64,000 nt of DNA. Origin: Ardenticatenaceae bacterium (GTDB taxonomy: Bacteria; Chloroflexota; Anaerolineae; Promineifilales; Promineifilaceae). Positions 42,648-50,802 of the stretch are shown piece after piece (position 1 is the stretch's first letter; every line of letters starts with the position of its first letter). Both the position numbers and the translations under genes were made by a program. Location of the stretch: positions 1 through 64,000 of the forward strand of contig JACKCC010000023.1 in the NCBI GenBank assembly GCA_020634245.1. The letters run 5' to 3'. The notes beneath the pieces were generated by a model that ran no database searches, was not told where the DNA came from, and worked only from the letters and a program-made list of their open reading frames with translations.

Positions 42648-42819
42648 AAAAGCTCCTTTGTATTTCATTCGCACCCACCAATGGGCACTAAGCATTCAAT
42701 TATTGTACCACCAAGCGGGTTTGTCTGCCTTTAATCGGGGAATTTTTCTCAGGTGGCTGTTATCTTGTGATTAAAGGGCGTATCCAGTTATAATGGAGGT
42801 AACGGGAAAGAGGTTAAAC

Positions 42820-44760
42820 ATGCAAACAACTACAAATCGGCCAGACGGCCGTTTCTTCCACATTGGGTTATCCGCATTAACCATGATGTTTGGCATGCAG
42901 ACGCTGCGCACTTTTCTGCCTTTGCTGCTTTATGTTTTACGCGACCGCTTTGGTTGGAATGCCATCCAGGTCGGGTTATTTGCTTTGGCCGTCTTTCTGA
43001 CCAGCTTTTTGGCGGCATTGGTACAGCGCCGCCTGGGCCGCCAACGTTCTCTGCGCTGGGTGTTGGGGGGATTAGGACTGCTGCGTCTGGCTTACCAAAT
43101 CTGGTGGGGCGACCCGCTGGTTGATTTATATCTGGTAACTGGCGCGGTTATCCTGTTTCTATGGGCCATTCCGATTTGTCTGGGTCACACCCGATCCGGC
43201 GGCCCGATCGTTACCGGCTTATCGGCTATCGGGCTGCTGCTGGGGCTGGTTTTGGACACGGCCGTACACGGTCTCTACCTCACCTACGACATGAGCTGGC
43301 ACAACGATTTGGGCACGGCCGTACTCGTCCTCTTTCTGGTACTGTGCCAATGGTGGCTGCTGGAACAGCTCATGGCCCAGCCCGACGATACCCGCTCGAC
43401 CGCCAATGACACCCTGTTCCCGCTGGCCTTTGTTCTGCTGGCTGTCGGCCCATTCTTATTCCTCCAACTGGTTATCTTTCAAAATATCGCCCGGCTAACC
43501 ACACTGACCGGCTGGCCGCAGCCATTGGCTTTTGGCTGGGTATTGGCAGTGCAGCTATTGGGATTGGTAACGGCCGTACTGCTCTACATTTATCATCAAA
43601 CCAAAATTCAAATCATTGCCATCACGTTGGGCCTACTGCTGGTTGTAACCCTCTTCATGGGTTGGCCGCCCGGATGGTGGGCGGCGGCGTTTTTACTGCT
43701 GGGGCATGTCAGCAGCGCCGGTCTGCTCAGCCTGGTATTCATGGGATTGGGGGCCGGTAATGGACACGCCGGTCTGGCCCGCATCACCATTGGCTATGGA
43801 TTGAGCATTGTGCTGCTAACCCTGTTTGCCTTCATTTTTTACAGCAGCTACGATTTGCCCATTCCATTTCCCAACACTGTCCTCCTGCCGCTGGCCGGAT
43901 TGGTCATCGGTATAGCCGGATGGGGCGCGGCGAAACGGCTGGCAAAATTCAAAACAACGGCCGTTTCCCCACCCTGGCGATTGGCTGCCGTGTTACTGCT
44001 CCTCCTGCTGCCCATTTATGAAGCGGCCACTGTGCCGGTGATCACGGCCACATCACCAAACGACACGCCAATACGCGTCATGACCTACAACTTGCACAAT
44101 GGCTTTGATCCGCAAGGCTATTTAGGGATGGAAGCCCTCGCCCAGGTCATCGAAGCGCAGCAGCCCGACGTCGTGGCTCTGCAAGAAGTATCACGTGGTT
44201 GGGCAATGAATGGCTCTTTGGATATGATGGCCTGGCTGTCCCGGCGGCTGGAAATGCCCTATATTTACGATGGAACGGCCGATCCCATTTGGGGCAATGG
44301 CTTACTCAGCCGCTATCCCATCCTCGAATCGGAATTGGTCAGCCTGCCTACCGACGATTTACCCATTAAACGCGGCTTCATCTGGGCCAAAATCGACACG
44401 GGCGGGCAGCCGCTAAACATCATCGCCACCCATTTTCACCATCCGCTGGACGGCAGCCCCATCCGGGTGCTGGAAGCGGAGACGATCTTGGATTATTGGG
44501 GTGGTAACGGCCGTACCCTCATCATGGGCGATCTCAATGCCGAACCGGGATCGCCGGAAATAGAAATGCTGCGCCAGGCCGGATTCAGCGATGCCGCCGA
44601 CACCACTGGAGCCAGCCCCACTTTCACTTATCCGTCCACCGGCCCCGACGAACATATCGACTACATCTGGCTTACGCCCGATTTGACCGCAAGTGATTTT
44701 GTGATTCCACCCGAACCGGCTTCAGACCATTTGGGTATTGCAATCACAATTGACAACTGA
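42820..44760 (+). CDS. Polytopic membrane protein fused to endonuclease/exonuclease/phosphatase domain
   Basis: About 646 residues from ATG 42820, after AGAGG. Residues ~15-410 hold about 11-12 hydrophobic segments in an MFS-like layout (HIGLSALTMMFGMQTLRTFL; LGRQRSLRWVLGGLGLL). Residues ~420-646 are a complete EEP-family domain with all motifs: IRVMTYNLHNGF, VVALQEVSRGW, GNGLLSRYP, IIATHFHHP, LIMGDLNAEPGS, DEHIDYIW and SDHLGIAI. The catalytic domain follows the last membrane segment. Such domains cleave nucleic acids, phospholipids or sphingolipid headgroups; the membrane setting favours a lipid or surface phosphodiester. Five ACGGCCGT palindromes are present. Confidence 0.83.
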   Translation: MQTTTNRPDGRFFHIGLSALTMMFGMQTLRTFLPLLLYVLRDRFGWNAIQVGLFALAVFLTSFLAALVQRRLGRQRSLRWVLGGLGLLRLAYQIWWGDPLVDLYLVTGAVILFLWAIPICLGHTRSGGPIVTGLSAIGLLLGLVLDTAVHGLYLTYDMSWHNDLGTAVLVLFLVLCQWWLLEQLMAQPDDTRSTANDTLFPLAFVLLAVGPFLFLQLVIFQNIARLTTLTGWPQPLAFGWVLAVQLLGLVTAVLLYIYHQTKIQIIAITLGLLLVVTLFMGWPPGWWAAAFLLLGHVSSAGLLSLVFMGLGAGNGHAGLARITIGYGLSIVLLTLFAFIFYSSYDLPIPFPNTVLLPLAGLVIGIAGWGAAKRLAKFKTTAVSPPWRLAAVLLLLLLPIYEAATVPVITATSPNDTPIRVMTYNLHNGFDPQGYLGMEALAQVIEAQQPDVVALQEVSRGWAMNGSLDMMAWLSRRLEMPYIYDGTADPIWGNGLLSRYPILESELVSLPTDDLPIKRGFIWAKIDTGGQPLNIIATHFHHPLDGSPIRVLEAETILDYWGGNGRTLIMGDLNAEPGSPEIEMLRQAGFSDAADTTGASPTFTYPSTGPDEHIDYIWLTPDLTASDFVIPPEPASDHLGIAITIDN

Positions 44761-44873
44761 TTAGCCATACTCTCTCCTGAACAAAATAACACAACAAAAA
44801 GTATCCAGATCGCAATTGGGGGAAAATGGCCGTTGTGCTATAAATACGTTCGCTGAAGATTGGTTCCAACAAC

Positions 44874-44927
44874 GTAGGGGTGACCCTTGTGGCCACCCAA
44901 CCGGGCAGGCACAAGGCCAGCCCCTAC
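44874..44927. repeat. GTAGGGG-type inverted repeat
   Basis: GTAGGGGTGACCCTTGTG faces CACAAGGCCAGCCCCTAC across a CG-rich loop, with mismatches in the middle. It fills the 212-base gap before the LRR-Roc gene; I see no gene or clear promoter there. It may be one member of a dispersed palindrome family; only one copy is in this window. Confidence 0.65.
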
Positions 44928-44972
44928 ACAGGATTGAACAAATCTGGCACACGAGACAACCGGGGAACAGGC

Positions 44973-47449
44973 ATGAACCAACAAGAATTACGACAACTAA
45001 TTGACCAGGCCGTGGCCGAAGGTTGGACGGAACTGAACTTGTTCGGGCAGGAATTAACTGAACTGCCACCGGAAATCGGGAAACTGAAAAGCCTAACTTC
45101 GCTTGACCTAAGCAAAAACGATCTAACATATATCTCACCAGAAATCGGGAAGCTGAAGAAACTGACTTCGCTTTCTCTCACGAGAAATCAGTTAACCGCC
45201 GTACCACCTGAAATCTGGCAACTGACAAACTTGACAATTCTTTGCTTGAATAAAAACCCGTTAATGACCTTGTCGCCAGAAATCGGGAATCTGACCGACC
45301 TGACTTCGCTTTAAGTAATAACCAGTTAACGACCTTACCACCGGAAATTGGCCAACTGACCAGCCTGACTTCACTCAGTTTGTACAGCAACAAGTTGACG
45401 ACCTTGCCGCCAGAAATCGGTCAACTGACCAGTCTGACGAAATTTGAACTGAACAACAATCATTTAACGTCCCTGCCGCCGGAAATTGGTCAACTGACAA
45501 ACCTGGGTTTGCTTTACCTGATTGGCAACGAGTTAACAACCTTGCCGCCAGAAATCCGACGGCTTGTAAGCCTGGAGAAACTTGCTTTGAGGAGCAACAA
45601 GTTAACAGCTGTGCCACCGGAAATTGGGCAATTGATCAAACTGAAAAATCTAGATCTGAGTGACAACAAGTTAGATAGTTTACCTGAAATCTGGCAGCAG
45701 TTGGCCCAATTGGAAATACTTTACTTGCACGGTAATCCAGCATTGGATATTTCGCAGGAAGTCTTACAGACTCGAAACCCGTCACTCATCCTGAAGGCGT
45801 ATTTCGGCGAACGCCACCCACTGCACGAAGCCAAAATGCTGCTTGTCGGGCAAGGGGGCGTAGGTAAAACGGCTCTTGCTCGCCGTCTCCTCCACAATCT
45901 CTCTCCCGATGAAAACCTGGGCAAAACCCCTGGCGTAGATATTCATAAGTGGCAGGTCACGCCAGCCAACACTGACACACCCATTACGCTCAATCTTTGG
46001 GATTTCGGCGGCCAGGGCGTCTATCAAGCAACCCACCAATTCTTCTTCACCAGCCGCAGCCTCTATCTCGTCGTCATCAACGCCCGCACCGGCGAACAGG
46101 AAAGCCGCCTGCGCCATTGGCTCAAACTGGTCGCCAGCCTCAGCGATAGCGCCCCAGTTATCGCCGTCGTCAATAAACAGGATGAACACGCCTTGCAGCT
46201 TGACGAGCGCGCTTTGAAGCATAAATATCCCAATCTGCTCGCTGTTACTCCCACTTCCTGCACCACCGGGCAGGGCATTGCCGAATTACGGAAAGCGATT
46301 GCCGCCGCCCTCAGCCAACTGCCCCACATCTACGACCGCTTCCCCACCGACTGGCTGACGCTCAAAGCCCAGTTGGAAAAGATGGACAGCAATTACATCA
46401 CCTACGAACAATACGCTGAATATTGCCGCGAAGTCGGGATTCACGACCGGGCTGACCAGCGCAGTTGGGTCAAGGTGCTGCACCAGTTGGGCGTCGTCCT
46501 CAACTACCAGGATGAAAATTACCGTCAATTGGAAGGCACCCACGTCCTCAAACCGGAGTGGGTCACCGATGGCGTCTACCGCATCCTCTCCGACCCCGAC
46601 CAGCGCATCGCCCACAACGCCGGTATCCTCACCGCCCCCATGCTGGACTACATCCTCGATCCCGACGTCTACCCCCACCACCAGCAAACGTTCATCGTGG
46701 GCATGATGCAGAAGTTCGAACTCTGCTTCCGCCTGCCCAACGGGCAAAACCAATACCTGATTCCCGATTTACTGCCTAAAGAGCAGCCGGAAGAAGCTGA
46801 GTCTTTCCAAAATGCTCACCTTCTCCAGTTCGAAATCCACTACACTGACTTCCTGCCCGACAGCATCCTCTCTCGCTTCATGGTGGGGATGATGGCCGTC
46901 CTGGATCGCCACGCCTCATGGCGCAACGGAGCGGTTCTCCAATTCGGCGGCAACCACGCCCTGGTTCGGGCCGATTTGGAAACGCGCCAACTATTCATCA
47001 CCGTCGCCGGCGCGGAAACGACACGGCGCAGCCTGCTCAACAGCATTCGGATGCAGCTCCACGTCATCCACAGTACCTTCCCCAATCTGCCCCTCACCGA
47101 GCAAGTTCCCATCCCGGATCATCCCGGCAAAACGATTGATTACGAAGAACTGCTTTGGTATGAATCGGAAGGGATGCTGAATCCACCTTACGCGCCTATC
47201 CGTGGCAAAATCGACGTCAAAGCGCTGTTGGACGGCATCGAAACACCGGCCTTACGGCGCGAACGGCGGATACAAGAACAGTTGATGCAGGCCTACAACC
47301 TAGATGAATTAGCCCAGCTTTGTTTTGATTTGGCAGTGGATTTTGAAGACTTGCCCGGAACTACCCCGTCGACCAAAACGCGGGAGTTGGTGCAGTACAT
47401 GGGGCGAAACAATCGACTTGACGAGTTAGAATCTGCCCTCCGACGCTAA
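44973..47449 (+). pseudogene. LRR-Roc-COR (ROCO-type) GTPase with death-like C-terminal domain, broken by one frameshift
   Basis: An ATG at 44973 opens a leucine-rich repeat array (TELPPEIGKLKSLTSLDLSK and similar 23-residue units, nine or ten in all). A stop appears at 45312-45314; the array resumes in another frame at AGT 45314 (SNNQLTTLPPEIGQL), a net loss of four bases in one repeat. The rest is open to 47449. Roc G domain: P-loop LVGQGGVGKTALARRLL, LNLWDFGGQGVYQ (G3), AVVNKQDEH (G4). A COR domain follows (WVKVLHQLGVVLNYQDE; VTDGVYRILSD). The last ~60 residues (LMQAYNLDELAQLCFDLAVD; KTRELVQYMGRNNRLDELES) match the tail of the ITPase-like protein at 33024. The gene has no ACGGCCGT site. 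Whether a shorter protein is still made is unknown. Confidence 0.85.
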
Positions 47450-47456
47450 ACTGGCA

Positions 47457-47488
47457 CCCTCCCGGAGGCTCCAAAGCCTCCGGGAGGG
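47457..47488 (+). terminator. Hairpin after the LRR-Roc gene
   Basis: CCCTCCCGGAGGCT and AGCCTCCGGGAGGG are perfectly complementary, 14 bp with a four-base loop. No T-run follows; instead it is followed at once by the 24-bp direct repeat next to the IS4-type element. Confidence 0.7.
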
Positions 47489-47509
47489 TAGGGCATTTCT
47501 ATGCCCCAT
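47486..47509. repeat. 24-bp direct repeat, left copy, flanking the IS4-type element
   Basis: The copy contains the small palindrome GGGCATTTCTATGCCC and ends CCAT. It is identical over 24 bases to 48935-48958 on the other side of the element. Confidence 0.85.
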
Positions 47510-48934
47510 GTATATCAAGTTAAGCATAAAGCTCAGCTAAAGCTAATAAAAGTTGAAAAGTATGAGGCGATTTAGCACTTTTGTTAATGCGTACGCCATG
47601 TGATAAACAAGACCGTAACATAGTCAACGATTCCGCTAAACGCGATAAATCACAGATTGCCAAGGCCAGATTGATAGCATGGCGACGCACGGTTGCGGAG
47701 GCCTTGACGAAACTGCGGTCAGGGAATTGCCAATTGGCCATCAAAAAAGACCAATGTTGGATGATCATGCCAATCAGCTTAGCGTACAGTTCACACAAGA
47801 TACGCCACGGTTTTTCAGAGCGAGATTTATCAATGCGCCCGTGTGATTTCCAAAGTTTGAAAAGCAGCTCGATCTGCCAACGCAAGCGAGCCAGGACAAG
47901 AATTTCTGCCGGTGTGAGACGGTCAACAGGCACATTGGTGACAAATAAAGTCCAATCACATAAAACTAGTCGTGCTGAGGAAACGGTTTGGCCTTTACGT
48001 TTAGAAGCAGCTTTAAGTTTGCGTCGCCGTTCCCGAGCAACTTCAGCCGGTACCCGAAAACCTACAAACCGGGCTGGGAGACGTTTTTTCAACCCTAACT
48101 CGATAGGGATGTCAAATGAGCCATTTGTTTGCTGTCGTACAAATGCCGCTTGTGACCATGACTGTCCAGAACTATCAACAAACCCAGTTTGCGCTTGGGC
48201 GCGTGAAAGCCAACAACAACCTGTCCTATCCATTGTTTCTAACGCCTCTAGCTTCCAATACCCCAAGTCACGAATAAGCAAACTCCTCTCAGGAAGCGGC
48301 CGGTTCAAGGTAGACGCAACGCGGTCATGGGTGCGCCCATCAACAAGGTGCGGCCCATCAATTTCCCCATGTAACACATCCCAGCGGACTTGCAGCTTGA
48401 CAGCGCCATTGCTCGCAGACCCGCTGCCGCCACACCCTGACCAAACCGGGGCCAACTCTTCTGGCAAGGTGATGCTGCTGCTATCTTCAATATATACGCC
48501 ATTGAAGCGTTGTAGAACGGGAATAGCGACTGCTTTTGCCTGGATCGTTTCGGTTAACGCTGCCTGCAAAACCTGGTACAAGCAATCGCTTGCTGTTTTG
48601 GTGAAGCGTTGGTCAAGACCCTGCGGCGTAATCTCTAACCCAACTGTCACGCCAGTTTGGCACAAGGATTCAAGCGTTGCTTCTGGCTCTTGTAACCAGC
48701 CAAAGACTAACGTTTGGCAGAAATTGGCTCCTGTCACCTTCACTTGCCGCTGGGTGAATCCAGTTTTTTGGGCTGCTTCTGTGGCGGTATGGGTAAGGAC
48801 ATGCTGCATTGCTTGGCTTATCCGTGTTATGATTGTCATGGAGAACTCCTTTGGCTTGCGGTTTCGTGGAAAAAACCAGTTTGCCTCAAGAGTTCTCTTT
48901 TTGCACATATTTATTGCCTTAGCTTGATACCTAT
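47510..48934 (-). mobile_element. IS4-type insertion sequence
   Basis: About 1.4 kb between two identical 24-bp direct repeats. The inner ends carry an imperfect inverted repeat: TATCAAGTTAAGCATAAA at 47513 and, on the other strand from 48929, TATCAAGCTAAGGCAATAAA. One transposase gene fills the interior. No ACGGCCGT site is present. Confidence 0.8.
47520..48839 (-). CDS. IS4-family transposase
   Basis: A 439-residue DDE transposase from ATG 48839, with AAAGGAG at ideal distance; an in-frame ATG 23 codons upstream is less likely. First Asp near YIEDSSSITLPEEL (D or E there), second Asp in LLIRDLGYWKLEAL, and the IS4 YREK-type signature as LRWQIELLFKLWKSHGRID, where Glu is the third catalytic residue. 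Length and motif order match complete IS4-family transposases, and the frame is intact, so the element may be active. It is bracketed by 24-bp direct repeats. Confidence 0.9.
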   Translation of the reverse strand: MTIITRISQAMQHVLTHTATEAAQKTGFTQRQVKVTGANFCQTLVFGWLQEPEATLESLCQTGVTVGLEITPQGLDQRFTKTASDCLYQVLQAALTETIQAKAVAIPVLQRFNGVYIEDSSSITLPEELAPVWSGCGGSGSASNGAVKLQVRWDVLHGEIDGPHLVDGRTHDRVASTLNRPLPERSLLIRDLGYWKLEALETMDRTGCCWLSRAQAQTGFVDSSGQSWSQAAFVRQQTNGSFDIPIELGLKKRLPARFVGFRVPAEVARERRRKLKAASKRKGQTVSSARLVLCDWTLFVTNVPVDRLTPAEILVLARLRWQIELLFKLWKSHGRIDKSRSEKPWRILCELYAKLIGMIIQHWSFLMANWQFPDRSFVKASATVRRHAINLALAICDLSRLAESLTMLRSCLSHGVRINKSAKSPHTFQLLLALAELYA

Positions 48935-48958
48935 GGGTAGGGCATTTCTATGCCCCAT
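48935..48958. repeat. 24-bp direct repeat, right copy
   Basis: Identical to 47486-47509. It contains the stop codon (48948-48950) of the class V aminotransferase-like gene on the minus strand. Either a long target duplication or a pre-existing hairpin repeated on both sides. Confidence 0.85.
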
Positions 48959-50468
48959 CACGGACGATGCGGCAATTTTCAATATCAAACGTCACTTCGC
49001 CAATATTTAAATTCGGTTTATTGCGAAAACTGGCGATGAACTGCATTAACCGGTACACATCGGCAAAGTTGGTTGCCAGGCCCACCGAAACACGAATTGC
49101 CCCGGCGCTTTTATTGCCCCGCTCCTGTATCACCTGCATAAAACGAGGCAGGGTCATATCAGAACCGCCAGCCATACCCGCTTTCATATCTTCCGGCGTC
49201 AAACCCTCAGCAATTTCCCCGGCGCCGGGATTGCAAAAACAGCCCGTCCGCAGCGAGATACCCTCATGATTGGCCAATTCCTCCACGCGCCGGTAATCGA
49301 GCAAGTGGTCTTCGGGATCGTACAGGTTCAGGGTGACAGTGCCGCCACGCATTTGGTTGTTTATAGGGCCGTAAATGCGTACCAGGGGACGGCCGTTGCC
49401 ATGTTTCAAGGCATACAAATTCTCCAAAAGCCAGCCAGTCAGGCAGCGCACCCGTTCGCCAATGACATCCATACCAATCGATTCCAGGTGTTGCAAGCCA
49501 ATCTTGACTGCGGGAATACTCAAATAATCCACCGTACCATCTTCAAAAGCCGCTTCGGATGGCGACAAATAATGACCCTGCCCCTGCACGCTGGCAAAAT
49601 TAACTGTGCCGCCGGCAAACCACGGCCGTACCATCTTGCCAAACGCCCGCCGGTGAATTAACAGCGCACCAATACCGGTTGGGTAGCCAAACATTTTGTA
49701 AAACGACATGGTCACAAAATCAGGCTGCACCGCCTGCAAATCAAGGCGATTAGTCGGGACAAATGCCGCCACATCCAATAAAACATCCCATCCCTTTTGC
49801 TGGGCCAAATCAACGTATTGCAAAGGATGTTTAACACCTGAAAAATTAGACTGCGCCGGAAAAGCAAACAAATGGGGATAATCAGGGTTGGCCTGCTCCA
49901 AATCACTCTCCAAAAGGGCGCGATCGATTCGCAAATCGGGCCTGGTAAGCGGCAAATACGTAAACTGAGCGCCTTTGCTTTTGGCAAACTCGCGGATGCC
50001 ATTAACCGAATTATGGTTATCAAAGGTCAGCAAATAATGGCCGCCAGGTCCAAAGGGGTAAGATTCGCCGACATGCTTAAGAGCGCCGCTGGCATTGGAC
50101 GTAAATACGCAAATATAATCATCGTCAGCGTTGAAGTAATGTAAAACATAATCCCGCGTATCCTCTACCAATTCAGTCATAGCCAATGATGTCGGATTGA
50201 TAGAGTGCGGGTTACCGAAAACGTTATTGCGCAGCAAAGCAAAATGCTTATCTAACTGCGACTCAGCATAAACACCACCACCTGTGTAATCGAGATATAT
50301 TTGTTTTTGGGCATCCAGGCGTTTGTAATCAGTTTTACGCAAAGTTGTGAGGGTTTGAGTTGTTGTGTAAGCGGGGTATTGCTGGAGAAAATGTTGGTAA
50401 GCGGTTTCTTGCTGGTCAGGAGGATAGGGTACGGCCGTATCCAGATTCGTCGTTAAGCTGCTACACAT
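48948..50468 (-). CDS. Class V aminotransferase (cysteine desulfurase/MoCo sulfurase-like)
   Basis: A 506-residue PLP enzyme of the NifS-like class V group. Recognisable parts are the N-terminal IYLDYTGGGVYAESQL, GNPHSINPTSLAM, the cofactor-stacking region FDNHNSVNGIREFAKSKGA, and the DVAAFVPTNRLDL aspartate. The lysine that binds PLP is in PDFVTMSFYKMFGYPTGIGAL. The C-terminal half has SLRTGCFCNPGAGE, a cysteine loop like the persulfide-carrying Cys of desulfurases and MoCo sulfurases. Longer than NifS (about 400), it is closer to the MOCOS N-terminal domain. It could mobilise sulfur or act as a lyase on a cysteine-like substrate. Its stop codon lies in the direct repeat flanking the IS4-type element. 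Confidence 0.78.
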   Translation of the reverse strand: MCSSLTTNLDTAVPYPPDQQETAYQHFLQQYPAYTTTQTLTTLRKTDYKRLDAQKQIYLDYTGGGVYAESQLDKHFALLRNNVFGNPHSINPTSLAMTELVEDTRDYVLHYFNADDDYICVFTSNASGALKHVGESYPFGPGGHYLLTFDNHNSVNGIREFAKSKGAQFTYLPLTRPDLRIDRALLESDLEQANPDYPHLFAFPAQSNFSGVKHPLQYVDLAQQKGWDVLLDVAAFVPTNRLDLQAVQPDFVTMSFYKMFGYPTGIGALLIHRRAFGKMVRPWFAGGTVNFASVQGQGHYLSPSEAAFEDGTVDYLSIPAVKIGLQHLESIGMDVIGERVRCLTGWLLENLYALKHGNGRPLVRIYGPINNQMRGGTVTLNLYDPEDHLLDYRRVEELANHEGISLRTGCFCNPGAGEIAEGLTPEDMKAGMAGGSDMTLPRFMQVIQERGNKSAGAIRVSVGLATNFADVYRLMQFIASFRNKPNLNIGEVTFDIENCRIVRDGA

Positions 50469-50559
50469 AAGGCACTCCTTTACATCATGCGGTTTTCCAG
50501 GATTTTACCGAAAAATCAAACAAGCTCAATTCATAATTGATTCAGATTTCACTAATCCG

Positions 50560-50587
50560 TTGACAATATCGATTTATTTGTTACCAT
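50560..50587 (+). promoter_or_regulatory. Promoter of the arginine operon
   Basis: TTGACA (50560-50565) and TACCAT (50582-50587) with a 16-base spacer. The start would be near 50593-50595, only a few bases before the leader-peptide ATG at 50598, so the leader mRNA may be translated without a 5' untranslated region. Confidence 0.6.
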
Positions 50588-50597
50588 TTTCCCCGTC

Positions 50598-50675
50598 ATG
50601 AAGCACTTTACGACTCAGCTTATCCGCCGTATCCGCCGTAACCAGCCGCATGGTCTGGTTTTTTGGGTTGCCTGA
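50598..50675 (+). CDS. Arginine-rich leader peptide of the arg operon
   Basis: Predicted 25-residue peptide, MKHFTTQLIRRIRRNQPHG followed by LVFWVA and TGA. Four arginine codons lie within five positions (CGC CGT at 50625-50630 and CGC CGT at 50634-50639), interrupted by one Ile. Directly downstream are alternative RNA stems ending in a terminator before argC. Arg-Arg clusters are what a ribosome-stalling leader for an arginine operon needs. The coding assignment rests on the codon pattern and the RNA layout; there is no clear Shine-Dalgarno sequence. Confidence 0.75.
   Translation: MKHFTTQLIRRIRRNQPHGLVFWVA
50640..50660 (+). promoter_or_regulatory. Attenuator segments 1 and 2 (antiterminator arm)
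   Basis: AACCAG (50640-50645) can pair with CTGGTT (50655-50660). The same right-hand region, TGGTCTGG (50651-50658), is perfectly complementary to CCAGACCA (50709-50716), the left part of the terminator. A ribosome paused on the arginine codons would cover segment 1 and free segment 2 to pair with segment 3. Confidence 0.72.
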
Positions 50676-50703
50676 GTTGTAAACAGACACTTTCGCAATT
50701 TGG

Positions 50704-50734
50704 AAACGCCAGACCAGATAGTCTGGCGTTTTTT
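50704..50734 (+). terminator. Attenuator terminator upstream of argC
   Basis: AAACGCCAGAC and GTCTGGCGTTT form an 11-bp perfect stem around a six-base loop, followed by a T-run. The left arm overlaps the antiterminator partner CCAGACCA, so the two folds exclude each other. The 334-base gap before argC is fully explained by promoter, leader peptide and this structure. Confidence 0.85.
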
Positions 50735-50802
50735 GTTGGAAATGAGTAACGATTGACAGTTGAAGACTAAATGACTACAAGACCACACGACCAGGAGACT
50801 AA

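Noticed and set aside
44880..44972. Upstream extension of the LRR protein to codon 44880
   Set aside because: The extension is read through the GTAGGGG palindrome and has no LRR or signal character; ATG 44973 is the natural start.
45300..45320. Programmed +1 frameshift (prfB-like CTT followed by a stop) in the ROCO gene
   Set aside because: A +1 slip at CTT TAA leads to the wrong frame; the array resumes in the -1 frame and needs a net loss of four bases.
47581..48927. A 448-codon open frame opposite the IS4 transposase
   Set aside because: It is a mirror of the transposase gene with no family motif, and the transposase strand has all catalytic residues and a strong ribosome-binding site.
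47486..48958. The 24-bp repeats as phage or integron attachment sites
   Set aside because: The interval contains only a DDE transposase with its own inverted repeats; no integrase or tRNA gene is present.
50469..50802. A tRNA or ArgR operator upstream of argC
   Set aside because: No cloverleaf could be drawn, and the region is better explained by the leader peptide and attenuator; no convincing ArgR-type palindrome was seen.
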